Of a stretch of 64,000 bases of DNA, positions 31,524 through 40,833 are shown piece by piece. Location of the stretch: contig JANQRJ010000095.1 of NCBI GenBank assembly GCA_028284635.1, forward strand, positions 1 through 64,000. The letters run 5' to 3'. The position numbers were made by a program, and so were the translations under genes. Numbering within the stretch: position 1 is the first letter of the stretch; each line of letters starts with the position of its first letter. This DNA is from Pelagicoccus sp. (GTDB lineage Bacteria > Verrucomicrobiota > Verrucomicrobiia > Opitutales > Opitutaceae). Below the pieces are notes generated by a model. It was not told the origin of the DNA, made no database searches, and saw only the letters and a list, made by a program, of their open reading frames with translations.

Positions 31524-33674
31524 CTAGAGTTCGAGATCGTGCCAGTTCTTGGTGAGAAAGAGGTGGCCTTTGACGCTCTCGACGAGCGGAGAATAGCTGG
31601 AAAGCGGACCGGCCTCCTCTTCGAGCGTACGCACCGAGACGCCCACGAAGGTCGCTGAGGACGCGCCACTCCTACGGGCAATCACTTCCAGCGGCGGATC
31701 TTTGGACACGACTACGACAGGCTCTACTTCGATGCGAGAATCCTTGAGCAATTCGCTCATGCCAGCCTCCGCCGCTTCGCGGCCCCCTTCGTCGCGAATG
31801 ATGCGCAGAATGCGGATTCGCGCCTCGCGCCAGGCGCGGTTGCTCTGCATCAGGTAGGCCAAGGTTATCATCATCGAGCCATTGGCCCGTGCGGACCACC
31901 ACACATCGACTACCGAATGAAGCTGTTCCTCCGGCACGTCCGCCTTGGCGTAGACGATGAGATTGGCCTCCATCTCGAGAGCCTGGCGCACGGTGTGGGG
32001 AAAGTCATGGTCGCGCAGCCAGCCGCTTCCCCACTCGATCATGAGCGTGTTGGGCTGGAGATTGCCGAGACCGGAACCTTGTAGAAGGGAGGTAACGCCT
32101 TGCTCGAAGTCCCTGGCGATGACGATCTTGGAAAAGGCGGACATCTTCTCGTCGCGGATTCGGTCGTCGATCTGCCGAGTGAGGGCCTTTTGCCGGTCGT
32201 TCGAAGTGGTCCAGTCTCCGATGATGATATGGGAGAGGAAGAGCACGCCCTTGTTGGCCTCCAGATAGCGGCCGAAACGAAGCAGGCTGCTGTTCTCCTT
32301 GAGATTGCTCATGAGCACCAGGATCGCCGGACGCCAGTTGCGCTGGTGCTGCCGCGAAGCGTAGAGCTTGAGCAGGCCCATGCGAGCCACGGCAAACCAG
32401 AAGCCGCTACGCATGTCTCCCCAAGCAGTGCGGTAGGAGCGTCGGGCGAGCACGGTGTAGGCAGCCACGATCAATACGATCGCAGCTAGGGTCGCCAAGG
32501 GGTTGAGCAACAGCATGATGCCGAAACAAGCGACTGCCCCAATCAACGAGATCGACCAGTGTACCCGAAAGGTCGGCCGATAGGTCGGATTGCCAGTCCA
32601 ATTCTCCAGGGCCGCCACCAGGTTGACGGCTCCGTACGTCGCCAGGAAGAACATGGAAATCAGCGGGGCAATCAGGTTCAGGTCTCCAAACCACACGCAA
32701 ACAAGCGCGACCGCAGCGCTCAAAGCCAAGGCAATCCGCGGCTCGCGTGCCGGACCATGGCCCTTGGCCAAGAACCTGGGCACCACCCGATCCTTCCCGA
32801 GAGCCTGCAAGGTACGCGGCGCCGCGATCAGACTCGCCAATGCCGAGGAAAGCGTCGCCGCCCAAAGCCCAGCAAGGATCAGCGGCGGAAACACCGATAT
32901 GCTCTTCATTACCAAGCTGTTCTCGACCAGTTCATCGCGGTCGGAACCCACGGCCAGCCAGATCAACTGGGCCAGGTAGACCACGAACGTGAAGCCAACA
33001 GCCCACAGCGTACCTCTAGGAATCGCCTTGGTCGGATCCTTCAGGTCGCCCGACATACTCACGCCTGACATGATGCCCGTGACCGCCGGAAAAAAGATGG
33101 CGAACACGGTCCAAAACGAATGGCCCTCGCTGTAGGCCGGCTCCGTATTCGTCTGCCAGCCCTCAAGCGCCCGGAAGCCCACGAAGAACGAAAGCAGCGA
33201 AACTCCAAGAATCCCCAGGATTATATACTGCGTCTTGACCGCGACCCCCGCCCCGACCCAGGCCACCACGAAAATGGCTCCAAGCGTGATCAGCGAAAAC
33301 GTCCGCGTATCCAGACCAGGAAACAAGTACTGCAGGGACTCCGTGAAACCCACGACGTAGAAGGCCACCGAAATCGCCTGGGCCAAGTAGAGCGGCAGCC
33401 CAATCGCCCCGCCAAACTCCAGCCCCAAACTGCGCGACACCAGAAAGTAGGCCCCGCCGCCCTGGGCCTTCGTATTCGTCGCGATCGCCGACAGCGACAG
33501 AGCCGAGATGAAGGTGACCGCATTGGCCAAGCAAAGCATGGCAATCGCCCCGAATAGGCCCGCGTTTCCGACCACCCACCCGGAACGCAAGAAAAGGATG
33601 ACCCCGAGGATCGTAAGAACGTTCGGAACGAAGACGCCGCCAAACGTGCCGAATTTCTGAGCCTCTTTAGCCAT
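31524..33674 (-). CDS. SLC12-type cation-chloride cotransporter / APC permease
   Basis: A 716-residue membrane protein. Twelve TM helices fill about 15-430, starting FGGVFVPNVLTILGVILFLRSGW; GGGAYFLVSRSLGLEFGGAIG and SVSMSGDLKDPTKAIPRGT are diagnostic of the Na-K-Cl cotransporter branch. A soluble C-terminal half (about 435-716) follows, with a Rossmann-like start (RPAILVLMSNLKENSSLL) as in SLC12 proteins. Likely coupled ion movement; ion specificity is not readable. It is monocistronic and divergent from the Na/Pi cotransporter gene. Confidence 0.85.
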   Translation of the reverse strand: MAKEAQKFGTFGGVFVPNVLTILGVILFLRSGWVVGNAGLFGAIAMLCLANAVTFISALSLSAIATNTKAQGGGAYFLVSRSLGLEFGGAIGLPLYLAQAISVAFYVVGFTESLQYLFPGLDTRTFSLITLGAIFVVAWVGAGVAVKTQYIILGILGVSLLSFFVGFRALEGWQTNTEPAYSEGHSFWTVFAIFFPAVTGIMSGVSMSGDLKDPTKAIPRGTLWAVGFTFVVYLAQLIWLAVGSDRDELVENSLVMKSISVFPPLILAGLWAATLSSALASLIAAPRTLQALGKDRVVPRFLAKGHGPAREPRIALALSAAVALVCVWFGDLNLIAPLISMFFLATYGAVNLVAALENWTGNPTYRPTFRVHWSISLIGAVACFGIMLLLNPLATLAAIVLIVAAYTVLARRSYRTAWGDMRSGFWFAVARMGLLKLYASRQHQRNWRPAILVLMSNLKENSSLLRFGRYLEANKGVLFLSHIIIGDWTTSNDRQKALTRQIDDRIRDEKMSAFSKIVIARDFEQGVTSLLQGSGLGNLQPNTLMIEWGSGWLRDHDFPHTVRQALEMEANLIVYAKADVPEEQLHSVVDVWWSARANGSMMITLAYLMQSNRAWREARIRILRIIRDEGGREAAEAGMSELLKDSRIEVEPVVVVSKDPPLEVIARRSGASSATFVGVSVRTLEEEAGPLSSYSPLVESVKGHLFLTKNWHDLEL

Positions 33675-33760
33675 AAAAGCTCGGAAGCTAAACGCCTCTC
33701 CTCATTGCGCAAGCGCGCGGAGGCAGCAAAACAAGCGCTCTCCCCCCAAGCCTCCGTCAT

Positions 33761-33786
33761 TTAATTCTCCAACGTTGGAAAATTAA
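33761..33786. repeat. AACGTT-centred palindrome in divergent spacer
   Basis: Arms TTAATTCTCCAAC / GTTGGAAAATTAA pair at 12 of 13 positions. It lies between the SLC12-type and Na/Pi transporter genes. The right half continues GCGCGG, as in the 43346-43364 copy. Confidence 0.75.
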
Positions 33787-33909
33787 GCGCGGAAGTGGAT
33801 TGGCGCATTTTCGTAACAATTCTCGTTGCCAACGCAGGGTAGCTACACCTTTTCTCTGGACGCCGCGAGTCCCCCGTCTCTCGGCTCCCCGTAATCGCAA
33901 AGTCCAGCC

Positions 33910-35607
33910 ATGTCCACAACACTCCTGCTCCTCCTAAAGGTGCTAGGCGCGCTTGGCATCTTCATTTTCGGAATGAAGATGATGAGCGAGTCCATCCTCA
34001 AACTCTCCGGCGAAAAGCTCCGAGCCATCATGGGCTCGATGACCACCAACCGCTTCGCCGGCATCGCCACAGGATTCTTCATCACCTGCCTCGTGCAGTC
34101 CTCGTCCGCCACGACGGTGATGGTCGTGAGCTTCGTGCACGCTCAGCTGCTCAACCTCACCCAGGCTATCGGCGTCATCATGGGAGCCAACCTCGGCACC
34201 ACCATCACCGCCTGGATCGTCACCCTCTTCGGCTTCAAGTTCAAGGTCACCGCCATCTCCATCCCCATCATCGGCATCGGCGTGGCAGCCAGCTTCTTCA
34301 AAACCTCCAAGATCCGCAACTTTGGCAACTTCCTCACCGGCTTCGGGCTGCTCTTCCTCGGTCTCGGGGAGCTGAAGAACTCCGTGCCCGACGTGCGCAG
34401 CAACGCCGAGCTCCTCGAGTGGCTGGCCAGCTTCTCCAACTACGGCTACGGCTCCATCCTCATCTTCATCGTCATCGGCACCCTCCTCACCATCACCGTA
34501 CAGTCATCCTCCGCCGCCATGGCCATCACCCTCACCATGGCCAACCAAGGCTGGCTCAACTTCGAGCAATCCGCCGCCATCATCCTCGGCGAAAACATAG
34601 GCACCACCGTCACCGCCTTCCTTGCCTCCCTGCCCGCCAACGTCGCCGCCAAGCGAGCCGCCCGGGCCCACTTCATGTTCAACGTCCTCGGAGTCGTCTG
34701 GATGCTCGTCTTGATCTACCCCTTCAGCAACTTCGTCCACTGGCTCTACGACTTCACCACCAGCTTCCTCCCCTGGGAACGCTTCGAGAGCAACACCACC
34801 CTGACCAACAAGCTCGCCCTCTTCCACTCCACCTTCAACCTCGTCAACATCCTCCTGCTCGTCGCCTTCGTACCCCAAATCGCCCGCCTCGTCACCTGGA
34901 TGGTGAAAGACAACGGCCAAGGCCTCAACCAGACCACCTACCGCTACCTGCGCAACTACACCCTCGGCGCAGGCGAGCTCAACTTCGAAGAAGCAAACCG
35001 GGCCATCAAACGCCTCGGCGACCTCACCCAGCAAATGTTCGGCGAGTTCATCGAAGTCTACCGCAATCCCGGCAAGGACATGTCCAAGATGGTCAAGCAC
35101 CTCAACGCCCTCGAGAACGAAAGCAACGACCTAACCGACGAGCTCACCGAATACCTCATCCGCTGTACCTCCGACGAAGTCTCCGAAGACACCCGCAAGC
35201 AAGCCCACTCATTCCTGCGCGTCGCTTCCGAGCTCGAAGAGATATGCGACTGCTGCCACCGCATGACCAACCGAGCCGTACGCCGCTACAAGAAAGGCCG
35301 CCTCTCCTCCGAGCAAGCCGAGGAAGACGTCGTGCAGTTCGGCAATCTGGTCGACCGCTTCATCCAATTCTACACCGAACGCCTCACCTCGCAGGTATCC
35401 GCCGCAGACATGGAAATCGCCCTCGATTTCGAACAGACAATCAACCAGAAGCGCCGCGAGCTGCGCAAGCGCTCCGTGAGCCGCATGATGGAAAATCCGT
35501 CCAAAGTGAAGCCCGAACTCCTGTATATCGACATCGTGAATACATTCGAACGCATCGCCAATCACTCCCGCAACATCATGCAAAGCCTGCCCAAGGCCGC
35601 CTCGTAG
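33910..35607 (+). CDS. Na/Pi cotransporter with PhoU-like tail
   Basis: A 565-residue membrane protein of the NptA/YjbB family. Two inverted Na/Pi repeats carry the QSSSATT (about residues 63-69) and QSSSAAM motifs with GANLGTT and GENIGTT. The C-terminal ~200 residues are helical and PhoU-like (YLRNYTLGAGELNFEEANRAIKRL through NTFERIANHSRNIMQSL), which usually links transport to phosphate status. Third-position C is very frequent, so it looks like a highly expressed core gene. A REP-like element follows at 35621. Confidence 0.92.
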   Translation: MSTTLLLLLKVLGALGIFIFGMKMMSESILKLSGEKLRAIMGSMTTNRFAGIATGFFITCLVQSSSATTVMVVSFVHAQLLNLTQAIGVIMGANLGTTITAWIVTLFGFKFKVTAISIPIIGIGVAASFFKTSKIRNFGNFLTGFGLLFLGLGELKNSVPDVRSNAELLEWLASFSNYGYGSILIFIVIGTLLTITVQSSSAAMAITLTMANQGWLNFEQSAAIILGENIGTTVTAFLASLPANVAAKRAARAHFMFNVLGVVWMLVLIYPFSNFVHWLYDFTTSFLPWERFESNTTLTNKLALFHSTFNLVNILLLVAFVPQIARLVTWMVKDNGQGLNQTTYRYLRNYTLGAGELNFEEANRAIKRLGDLTQQMFGEFIEVYRNPGKDMSKMVKHLNALENESNDLTDELTEYLIRCTSDEVSEDTRKQAHSFLRVASELEEICDCCHRMTNRAVRRYKKGRLSSEQAEEDVVQFGNLVDRFIQFYTERLTSQVSAADMEIALDFEQTINQKRRELRKRSVSRMMENPSKVKPELLYIDIVNTFERIANHSRNIMQSLPKAAS

Positions 35608-35620
35608 CGCTTTCGAACCC

Positions 35621-35721
35621 GTAGCGCGGAGCTTCAGCCCGCGTCCGTCGAAGACCCTGGGCTTGCCGAAGGGCAGAGAATCGATCTTGCAATGCGGACG
35701 CGGGCTAAAGCTCCGCGCTAC
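35621..35721. repeat. REP-like inverted-repeat element
   Basis: GTAGCGCGGAGCTTCAGCCC at the left faces GGGCTAAAGCTCCGCGCTAC at the right. The interior CGAAGGGCAGAGAATCGATC is the inverse of the interior at 3640-3670. It lies between convergent genes. Confidence 0.8.
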
Positions 35722-35751
35722 GAGAAGCGGCATCCTATGCGTAATACAACA

Positions 35752-36225
35752 CTAAGGCTTGTTCTCCTCACCCGAGAAACCTAGCTCCAATAGATGCTTT
35801 TGGAAGTATTCGTCTACTAGTGATTCCAATATTTCTTGGCGATCAAAGGGCGCTTCTCGCAGCGCAATGATGCTCTCGTTTTCGAGAGTAGCTATAAGGT
35901 TTCTATGAAGCTCGACGCTAGAAATAATCAGGGCTTCGATCTTTCGCTCTTCATCGATCCTTCGCAACTCATCAGCTTCTTCTCCAATAAGGCCTAAAAT
36001 CTCTGGCAACTCCGAAATAGAAGTGCCGATCAATGCCCTATCCTCTGCATCATTGCGGTTGATCAAAATGTGAGGAATAGAAGAGCTAGTTTCGGATTCC
36101 ACCATCTTGATCGATGATATCTTCAGCTGCGCGTTGCTTTCTGGTGTGGAGTCCCGGTAGCAGCCGTAGATAGATACTAAAGAAACCACAAGGATCACAG
36201 TTCGAAGCAGAGAAAAGCTCTTCAT
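35752..36225 (-). CDS. Hypothetical lipoprotein
   Basis: A 157-residue protein. MKSFSLLRTVILVVSLVSIYGC ends in a lipobox with C22, so it is probably lipid-anchored in the periplasm or outer membrane. The rest is acidic and helical (LPEILGLIGEEADELRRIDEERKIEALIISSVELHRNLIATLENE) with no recognised domain. ATG at 36225 was preferred over 36261 because it gives the normal short n-region. The gap to the M16 gene upstream is short, so cotranscription is possible. Confidence 0.65.
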   Translation of the reverse strand: MKSFSLLRTVILVVSLVSIYGCYRDSTPESNAQLKISSIKMVESETSSSIPHILINRNDAEDRALIGTSISELPEILGLIGEEADELRRIDEERKIEALIISSVELHRNLIATLENESIIALREAPFDRQEILESLVDEYFQKHLLELGFSGEENKP

Positions 36226-36291
36226 TCTTCGCCCAAATAGTCGCAAGCCTTTCGGGTTCAAGAGTGAGTTAGGAGGATTCCGCGAAGCTCG

Positions 36292-39108
36292 CTACCTCGC
36301 CTGCAGAACCACCCCGCGAGCATTCCCCTCGGCAAACTGCGCTGCACAGCTTTCGACAAACTCGGCGAAATCCAGCGACGGCTCCTCGCCAAGAACGTCC
36401 AGCAAGCAATCCAGCTTGCGCGAACGACCTTGAGACTGATCGAACCAGCCTAGCAAAGCCTCATCGTCGCGAGCGACTTCCTTCAATTCTATCCAGTCGC
36501 TTCGCTGAGCAGCCGCCACCAGTTCGGGATCAAGCCAGTCGGCGAACGAAGCCCCCAGCTCCAGTAAAAAACGCTCCGCCTCTCCACCCTGACCCGCCGG
36601 GCAAGACATATCGACTCGAATAGCTCCAGACATCGGCACCATACTCTTACCCACTTGGCGCGCTTCAAGCGAGCGAGCCAGTCCCGAGCGCCCTTGGGCA
36701 GCATCCTGGGCATAGGCCTCGAAAAGAGTCGCGATCACCCGCAGCTGGGAAGCGCTCAAGCAAGAGCTTCCAACCGTCTGTGGCCAAAAAACGGTTACAT
36801 GATCCAAACCATCCCTCGCATCGGAACGCTCTCTAACGAATCCAGGCTCCGGATACGTTGCCGGCTTGCCATGGCGCGGCTGTATGATCTTGCCCGAGCG
36901 TTCAGCCAAGGCTGCGACGGACTTGCGAACGTCCCGCAGCAAGGTGCGAGGCGTCAGGTCTCCCACTACAGTCACCTCAATGTAGCCGTTCTCTCGCAAT
37001 TGCTGAAGCCAATTCACGAATTCCGAGTAGTTCAGTTCATCCAAGTCCTCTCGCTCAAAGGCATCGCGCAACCGAGCATCATCGCCAAACAGCAAGGCGT
37101 CGATCCGGCGAAACCACAGGCCGACCCCATCGCGCTCCAGCCATTCTTCAAGCCGAGTCACCTCCGCATCGAAATCCCTCTCCGAAATCCGGCCGGCGGA
37201 AATCCATGCGGAAATGGCCAACAGAAACTCGTACACATCCTCATTTCCCTCGCCCCGAGCTCGCCAAACCAACTGCCCCGCATCAAGCCTGACCGAAACG
37301 GTCGAAAGCCCCTTCTGTTCAAGAATGTCAAGCATGCTCGGAGGCGGCGAATCGATCGCCACCGTCATCCTCGACACCGCGAACGCCACCAGACTGCGCA
37401 GCGCCGGAGAGGCATCCGGCAAGTCCGTTAAACCGTTTCCGAGACTCAGAAGCATGCTCACGGAACCAGGTCTGTTCTCCGTCGGCACCACATTGAGACG
37501 CAAATTGTTCTGAAATACGTATCTAAACCCTTGATACGGTCCTATACTCACCCGTTCCGAAGACTCCACCATGCCATCTCTCGTTCCGCGGCTCTCCAGG
37601 TTCCACTCGGCCGCTACCCGTCCAGCCCGCCGCCAATCCGGACCATAAGACTTGCGAGCCGTCCTCAAAGCCTTGCTCAAAGCCTTCTCCGGAAGCCGGA
37701 AACCCTGCGGCAAAACCGCAGAAAAGCAGGCCTCTCTAGGTTGAAAAAGCTCGCGTTGCAGGTCCTCCAGCCGATTTGAGGTCAGTCCTCCCACCAGTTC
37801 GCCAAAGTAGGATTCGAAAGCCGGCCCTCGCCGGAAAGGCAGCCCCTGCCGCCAGCTCAAGACCAGCCTATCCGCCAGCAAGGGCGCGGTCTCGCGACCG
37901 CTCCACTCTACGTCCTCCGAACGTCGCAAATCGCCAAGACCGGCTTGCAAATCTTCGAGAGCGTTGTTTGGCAATCCGTATTCGGAAATTCGGTACATGG
38001 TCTCGTCCAAAGCGATTAGACTGTTCTGCAATCGTTGAAGCGAATCGCTCTTGCTGAGAACCAGCTGCAAACGACCTCCAGAAACGGTCAGGGCATCCTC
38101 GTCGAGGGCGTCGTCCCGAGCCGCCAACGACTGAGCATAGCGAGCCAGCAGATCAAACTCTCGATACCGCCGCTCCGCCGAGGGCGAATACAGGCTTCCA
38201 GACTCCAGCGCCAAGGCAAGCCGGGCCTCGCCCCATCCGCCTGGCAGAAAAACCCCGCCGATATCCCCGCTAGAGCGCAGCCGATCCGGCAAGTTTCCAC
38301 CATCAGACGATACCGGAGCTCGAGCCGACAATCCGCCGAAAGTCTGTTTGAGCAAACCCTCCACTTCCGCGCTCTCCACCGCTCCGACAACGAAAAGCGT
38401 CATCAGCTCCGGCCTGTACCAGGCATCCCAAAAGGCCCTCAGCTCTTCCGGTCGCGTCGCTTGCAAGGAAGAGACGATCTCTTCAGATCCAAAATTCGAA
38501 TACAAACTATCCCTGAAGAAAGTCGCGTTTATCTCAGCATCGCTCGCCTGGAAGAAATCTCTGTTCGAGCGAGCCTCTTCAACGAGCCGGTCGCGGGCTC
38601 GTTCGAAAACGCTCGCCTCGAAACTCAGCCCACCCGCGATATCCGAGACGTAGCGAATCGCATTCTCCAGCCCGCCGGGCGGGCTGTGGGCAAGGTCGAA
38701 TTGGTAAACGGTGGAATCGATGGACCGATCCACGAAATCATCCCCCGGAACCCCCAACCCGTTTTCCAGGAACAAGGCGAGCAGCTGCTTCCGTTCGAAC
38801 TGCCGCGTTTGCGCTGTCGCCATCCTCTCGATCAGACGCAACATCCCGACTCGGCCCCTCGGCTGCTGGGCGTAGCCCGCCGCCACCACAAACCGCAGAC
38901 TCACCCGCTGCTCACCCAGCTCTGCAGGAATGATAGCATAGCGAAAGCCGTTGTCCAATTCCCCCCAAACCTCGCCCTCGGCCGGAGTTACGCCACGAGG
39001 AAGCATAGGCCAGGGAGGAGCAGCAGCAGTCGCAAAAGCCAAGCCGCAAAGGAGGCACGCGGAGATGAACGTGCCGCGAAAAGAGAATCTGGAAAGTCGC
39101 GCTTGCAT
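36292..39108 (-). CDS. M16 peptidase homologue lacking zinc ligands
   Basis: A 938-residue exported protein (signal peptide to about residue 29) with the four-domain M16/PqqL layout: LDNGFRYAIIPAELGEQRVSLRFVVAAGYAQQPRGRVG, later LSFEASVFERARDRLVEEARS and STVYQFDL, with a second pair of domains from about 520. The HxxEH zinc motif is RLIER (91-95): both histidines are arginine, only the glutamate remains. The protein is thus probably not a metallopeptidase, though it keeps the clamshell fold that binds peptides. It may be a subunit or inhibitor of an active partner not in view. Confidence 0.85.
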   Translation of the reverse strand: MQARLSRFSFRGTFISACLLCGLAFATAAAPPWPMLPRGVTPAEGEVWGELDNGFRYAIIPAELGEQRVSLRFVVAAGYAQQPRGRVGMLRLIERMATAQTRQFERKQLLALFLENGLGVPGDDFVDRSIDSTVYQFDLAHSPPGGLENAIRYVSDIAGGLSFEASVFERARDRLVEEARSNRDFFQASDAEINATFFRDSLYSNFGSEEIVSSLQATRPEELRAFWDAWYRPELMTLFVVGAVESAEVEGLLKQTFGGLSARAPVSSDGGNLPDRLRSSGDIGGVFLPGGWGEARLALALESGSLYSPSAERRYREFDLLARYAQSLAARDDALDEDALTVSGGRLQLVLSKSDSLQRLQNSLIALDETMYRISEYGLPNNALEDLQAGLGDLRRSEDVEWSGRETAPLLADRLVLSWRQGLPFRRGPAFESYFGELVGGLTSNRLEDLQRELFQPREACFSAVLPQGFRLPEKALSKALRTARKSYGPDWRRAGRVAAEWNLESRGTRDGMVESSERVSIGPYQGFRYVFQNNLRLNVVPTENRPGSVSMLLSLGNGLTDLPDASPALRSLVAFAVSRMTVAIDSPPPSMLDILEQKGLSTVSVRLDAGQLVWRARGEGNEDVYEFLLAISAWISAGRISERDFDAEVTRLEEWLERDGVGLWFRRIDALLFGDDARLRDAFEREDLDELNYSEFVNWLQQLRENGYIEVTVVGDLTPRTLLRDVRKSVAALAERSGKIIQPRHGKPATYPEPGFVRERSDARDGLDHVTVFWPQTVGSSCLSASQLRVIATLFEAYAQDAAQGRSGLARSLEARQVGKSMVPMSGAIRVDMSCPAGQGGEAERFLLELGASFADWLDPELVAAAQRSDWIELKEVARDDEALLGWFDQSQGRSRKLDCLLDVLGEEPSLDFAEFVESCAAQFAEGNARGVVLQAR

Positions 39109-39272
39109 GGGATGAACCCAGGCTCTGCTATTTGCTGGCGCAAGACAACACGTAAACGCGCGAAGCGAGGCTTCGCTCCGCAGCTTACGAGCTAGTAGCT
39201 GTTTAGTCCGTAGTCCGAAGTCGCAAACTTTGGACCTCCCTCCCAGAAGCTAGAACCCAGAACCCAAACAAC

Positions 39273-39587
39273 CTAGCTCCGTCGATCCCGCCAGCTGCCG
39301 ACACGCCTGCGATTTCGTCTCTGCTTTTTGAATACGGGCACAATCTCATCCTCCACGTATTCGAATGCGGCTTCCAAGCCACGTTTTTCGTAGACCTCGC
39401 CAATATTCGCCTCGACCTGAGTCGGCTGGCCAATAGCGGAGAGAAACTGGTTGCAGGTCATGTCCTTGAACGCCTGAGACCGCTGGTCCGGCATGATATC
39501 GCTTTGCCGCAGGATCCACTCGCGAGCGAATAGAGCCAGCACTGCATCGCCCACCCAGGCTTTCGTTCGTTTCTCGAGTTCGTCCAT
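39273..39587 (-). CDS. RNase III-domain (mini-RNase III-like) protein
   Basis: A 104-residue protein without a dsRNA-binding domain. MDELEKRTKAWVGDAVLALFAREWIL carries the GDAVL motif with the catalytic Asp; EANIGEVYEKRGLEAAFEYVEDEI is the second conserved acidic helix. It resembles Mini-III, which matures 23S rRNA. The frame is open to 39656 (GTG), but the extra codons form a hairpin (39598-39660), so ATG at 39587 seems likelier. The C-terminal tail is very basic (KKQRRNRRRVGSWRDRRS). Confidence 0.7.
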   Translation of the reverse strand: MDELEKRTKAWVGDAVLALFAREWILRQSDIMPDQRSQAFKDMTCNQFLSAIGQPTQVEANIGEVYEKRGLEAAFEYVEDEIVPVFKKQRRNRRRVGSWRDRRS

Positions 39588-39597
39588 CGGTCCAAAG

Positions 39598-39660
39598 AGC
39601 GTGTTTGAATAAGTCGTTTTCAGCTCGGATGGCGAAGAAATGGACTTATTCAACACGCTT
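39598..39660. repeat. Inverted repeat in the 5' region of the RNase III-like gene
   Basis: AGCGTGTTTGAATAAGTC (39598-39615) faces GACTTATTCAACACGCTT (39643-39660) with one bulged base. Because the gene may encode a dsRNA nuclease, the transcript could be its own substrate. Confidence 0.7.
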
Positions 39661-39671
39661 AAAAAGAAAAG

Positions 39672-40364
39672 CTAGGTCAGCAGCTCCCGCAAGATTTCGT
39701 TGCGCTCGAAACGGTCCCCGATCGCCTCGAAGGCCAGCAGCAAATCGCCCGCAGAACTCAGGCGAGGAAAGCGAATCTCAAGAAGGGTCCCGTCCAGGAA
39801 AATCTCCGCATCCATCCCCCCGATACGCGCCACGCAATACGCGCAGTCAGACGGGTAGTCCGCCTCGATGTCGCCACTCTCGTCGTCCTCAAGCGCATCG
39901 ATCGTCGCCTCCACCGATACCTTGCCTCGCAAGCCGCAACGCAGGCGATCGAAACGCGAGCCGATCGCCGCATCGAAAACCTCCGACTCCAACAGATCGC
40001 GACTAGCCGCGCTCGTCAGGCTCGTCTCCAAAGAGTAGTTCGAAGGATCTTCCGCATCGAGCTCGTAGCGCAGCTCCAAGACGAAATCCCTCGTCTCCAG
40101 GCGAGCAAAGCCAGCACCGGCCTCAAGCGAGAGATCCCGACGCTTGTATCCAAAACTTCGACGCGAGGCCTGGAACAAAGCCTCCGCTTCCTCCACCAGC
40201 TCCTGCTCGCAAAGCTTTTCCAGAAAAGCCTGGGTAGCGGGGTTCGCCTGATCCGGGACTCGATGCCGCTTCTTGTCGAAAGCCGGCAGCTTGCGCACCT
40301 CGCCCCAAACCCTACCTACGAGAGCCAGCGAACGCGTCGCCCTGCCATTCTTCGCCTCCTCAGC
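39672..40364 (-). CDS. Hypothetical acidic protein, 230 residues
   Basis: Not recognised. A soluble protein with an N-terminal helical part (MAEEAKNGRATRSLALVGRVWGEVRKLPAF, ANPATQAFLEKLCEQELVEEAEALFQASR) and a beta-rich acidic C-terminal part (DFVLELRYELDAEDPSNYSLETSL ... GGMDAEIFLDGTLLEIRFPRLSSAGDLLLAF). Two internal Cys (CAYC) are present. It lies 12 bases beyond the hairpin upstream of the RNase III-like gene, so the two may be cotranscribed. The start at 40364 was chosen over 40406, which extends into the repeats. Confidence 0.6.
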   Translation of the reverse strand, partial: AEEAKNGRATRSLALVGRVWGEVRKLPAFDKKRHRVPDQANPATQAFLEKLCEQELVEEAEALFQASRRSFGYKRRDLSLEAGAGFARLETRDFVLELRYELDAEDPSNYSLETSLTSAASRDLLESEVFDAAIGSRFDRLRCGLRGKVSVEATIDALEDDESGDIEADYPSDCAYCVARIGGMDAEIFLDGTLLEIRFPRLSSAGDLLLAFEAIGDRFERNEILRELLT

Positions 40365-40467
40365 CATAAACTTCCGACACGCAAGCCAGCGCTCCAGAGG
40401 TAGCAAGCCATTTTCGCAAAGCCCAGTCCCACAGGCTGTGTTTTAACGACAGTATCGTCTGGGCATT

Positions 40468-40540
40468 CCAAACTCTTTCGAGTTCGGCTACCCAAGCAAG
40501 GTTTGCAAAGGCGAAAGTAGCCGAACTCGAGAGAGTTTGG
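40468..40540. repeat. Large inverted repeat, 24-base arms
   Basis: 40468-40491 and 40517-40540 pair at 23 of 24 positions (outer CCAAACTC / GAGTTTGG) around a 25-base loop that contains TTTGCAAAG. Confidence 0.8.
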
Positions 40541-40543
40541 CAC

Positions 40544-40593
40544 AGCGTCGAGACATAAAATTTGCAACGTTGCAAATTCCATGTCTCGACGCT
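40544..40593. repeat. 50-bp near-perfect palindrome centred on CAACGTTG
   Basis: The 25-base arms differ at two positions. The core is TTTGCAACGTTGCAAA and the ends are AGCGTCGAGACAT / ATGTCTCGACGCT. It starts three bases after the preceding inverted repeat. Confidence 0.85.
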
Positions 40594-40833
40594 TGGGGAA
40601 TTGGGCACGGTTGAAAGCGTGTCTTGGCAGAGATCGCGAGGAGTTGAGAGCCTATCGGAATCCATGTTGCAAATACCTGCATTGCTGTCTGCTCGGCCCT
40701 TCGATTTCGCTCAGGGAGATGAGCGAGCAGGTCCTGCCTCACACAAGACAGAACACTCTTTCATTCGCACTCGCTCGCGCTTGCTTTGCGGTCAAAGGCA
40801 TATAGTGGTTTGGCTGACGTTCGAGAATTTCAG

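Larger units (their letters stand above)
40365..40833. other. Divergent spacer with two adjacent cruciform-size palindromes
   Basis: No gene supported. It holds inverted repeats 40468-40540 and 40544-40593 and serves as the divergent promoter region of the hypothetical gene and the OleD-like gene. 40700-40830 contains no recognised motif. Confidence 0.6.

Noticed and set aside
34419..35624. Long open frame (about 400 codons) inside the Na/Pi cotransporter gene
   Set aside because: Arg/His/Pro-rich product in a shifted frame of a clear family protein with strong third-position C bias.
38035..39195. Plus-strand open frame antisense to the M16 gene
   Set aside because: No recognisable motif; composition is that of an antisense shadow.
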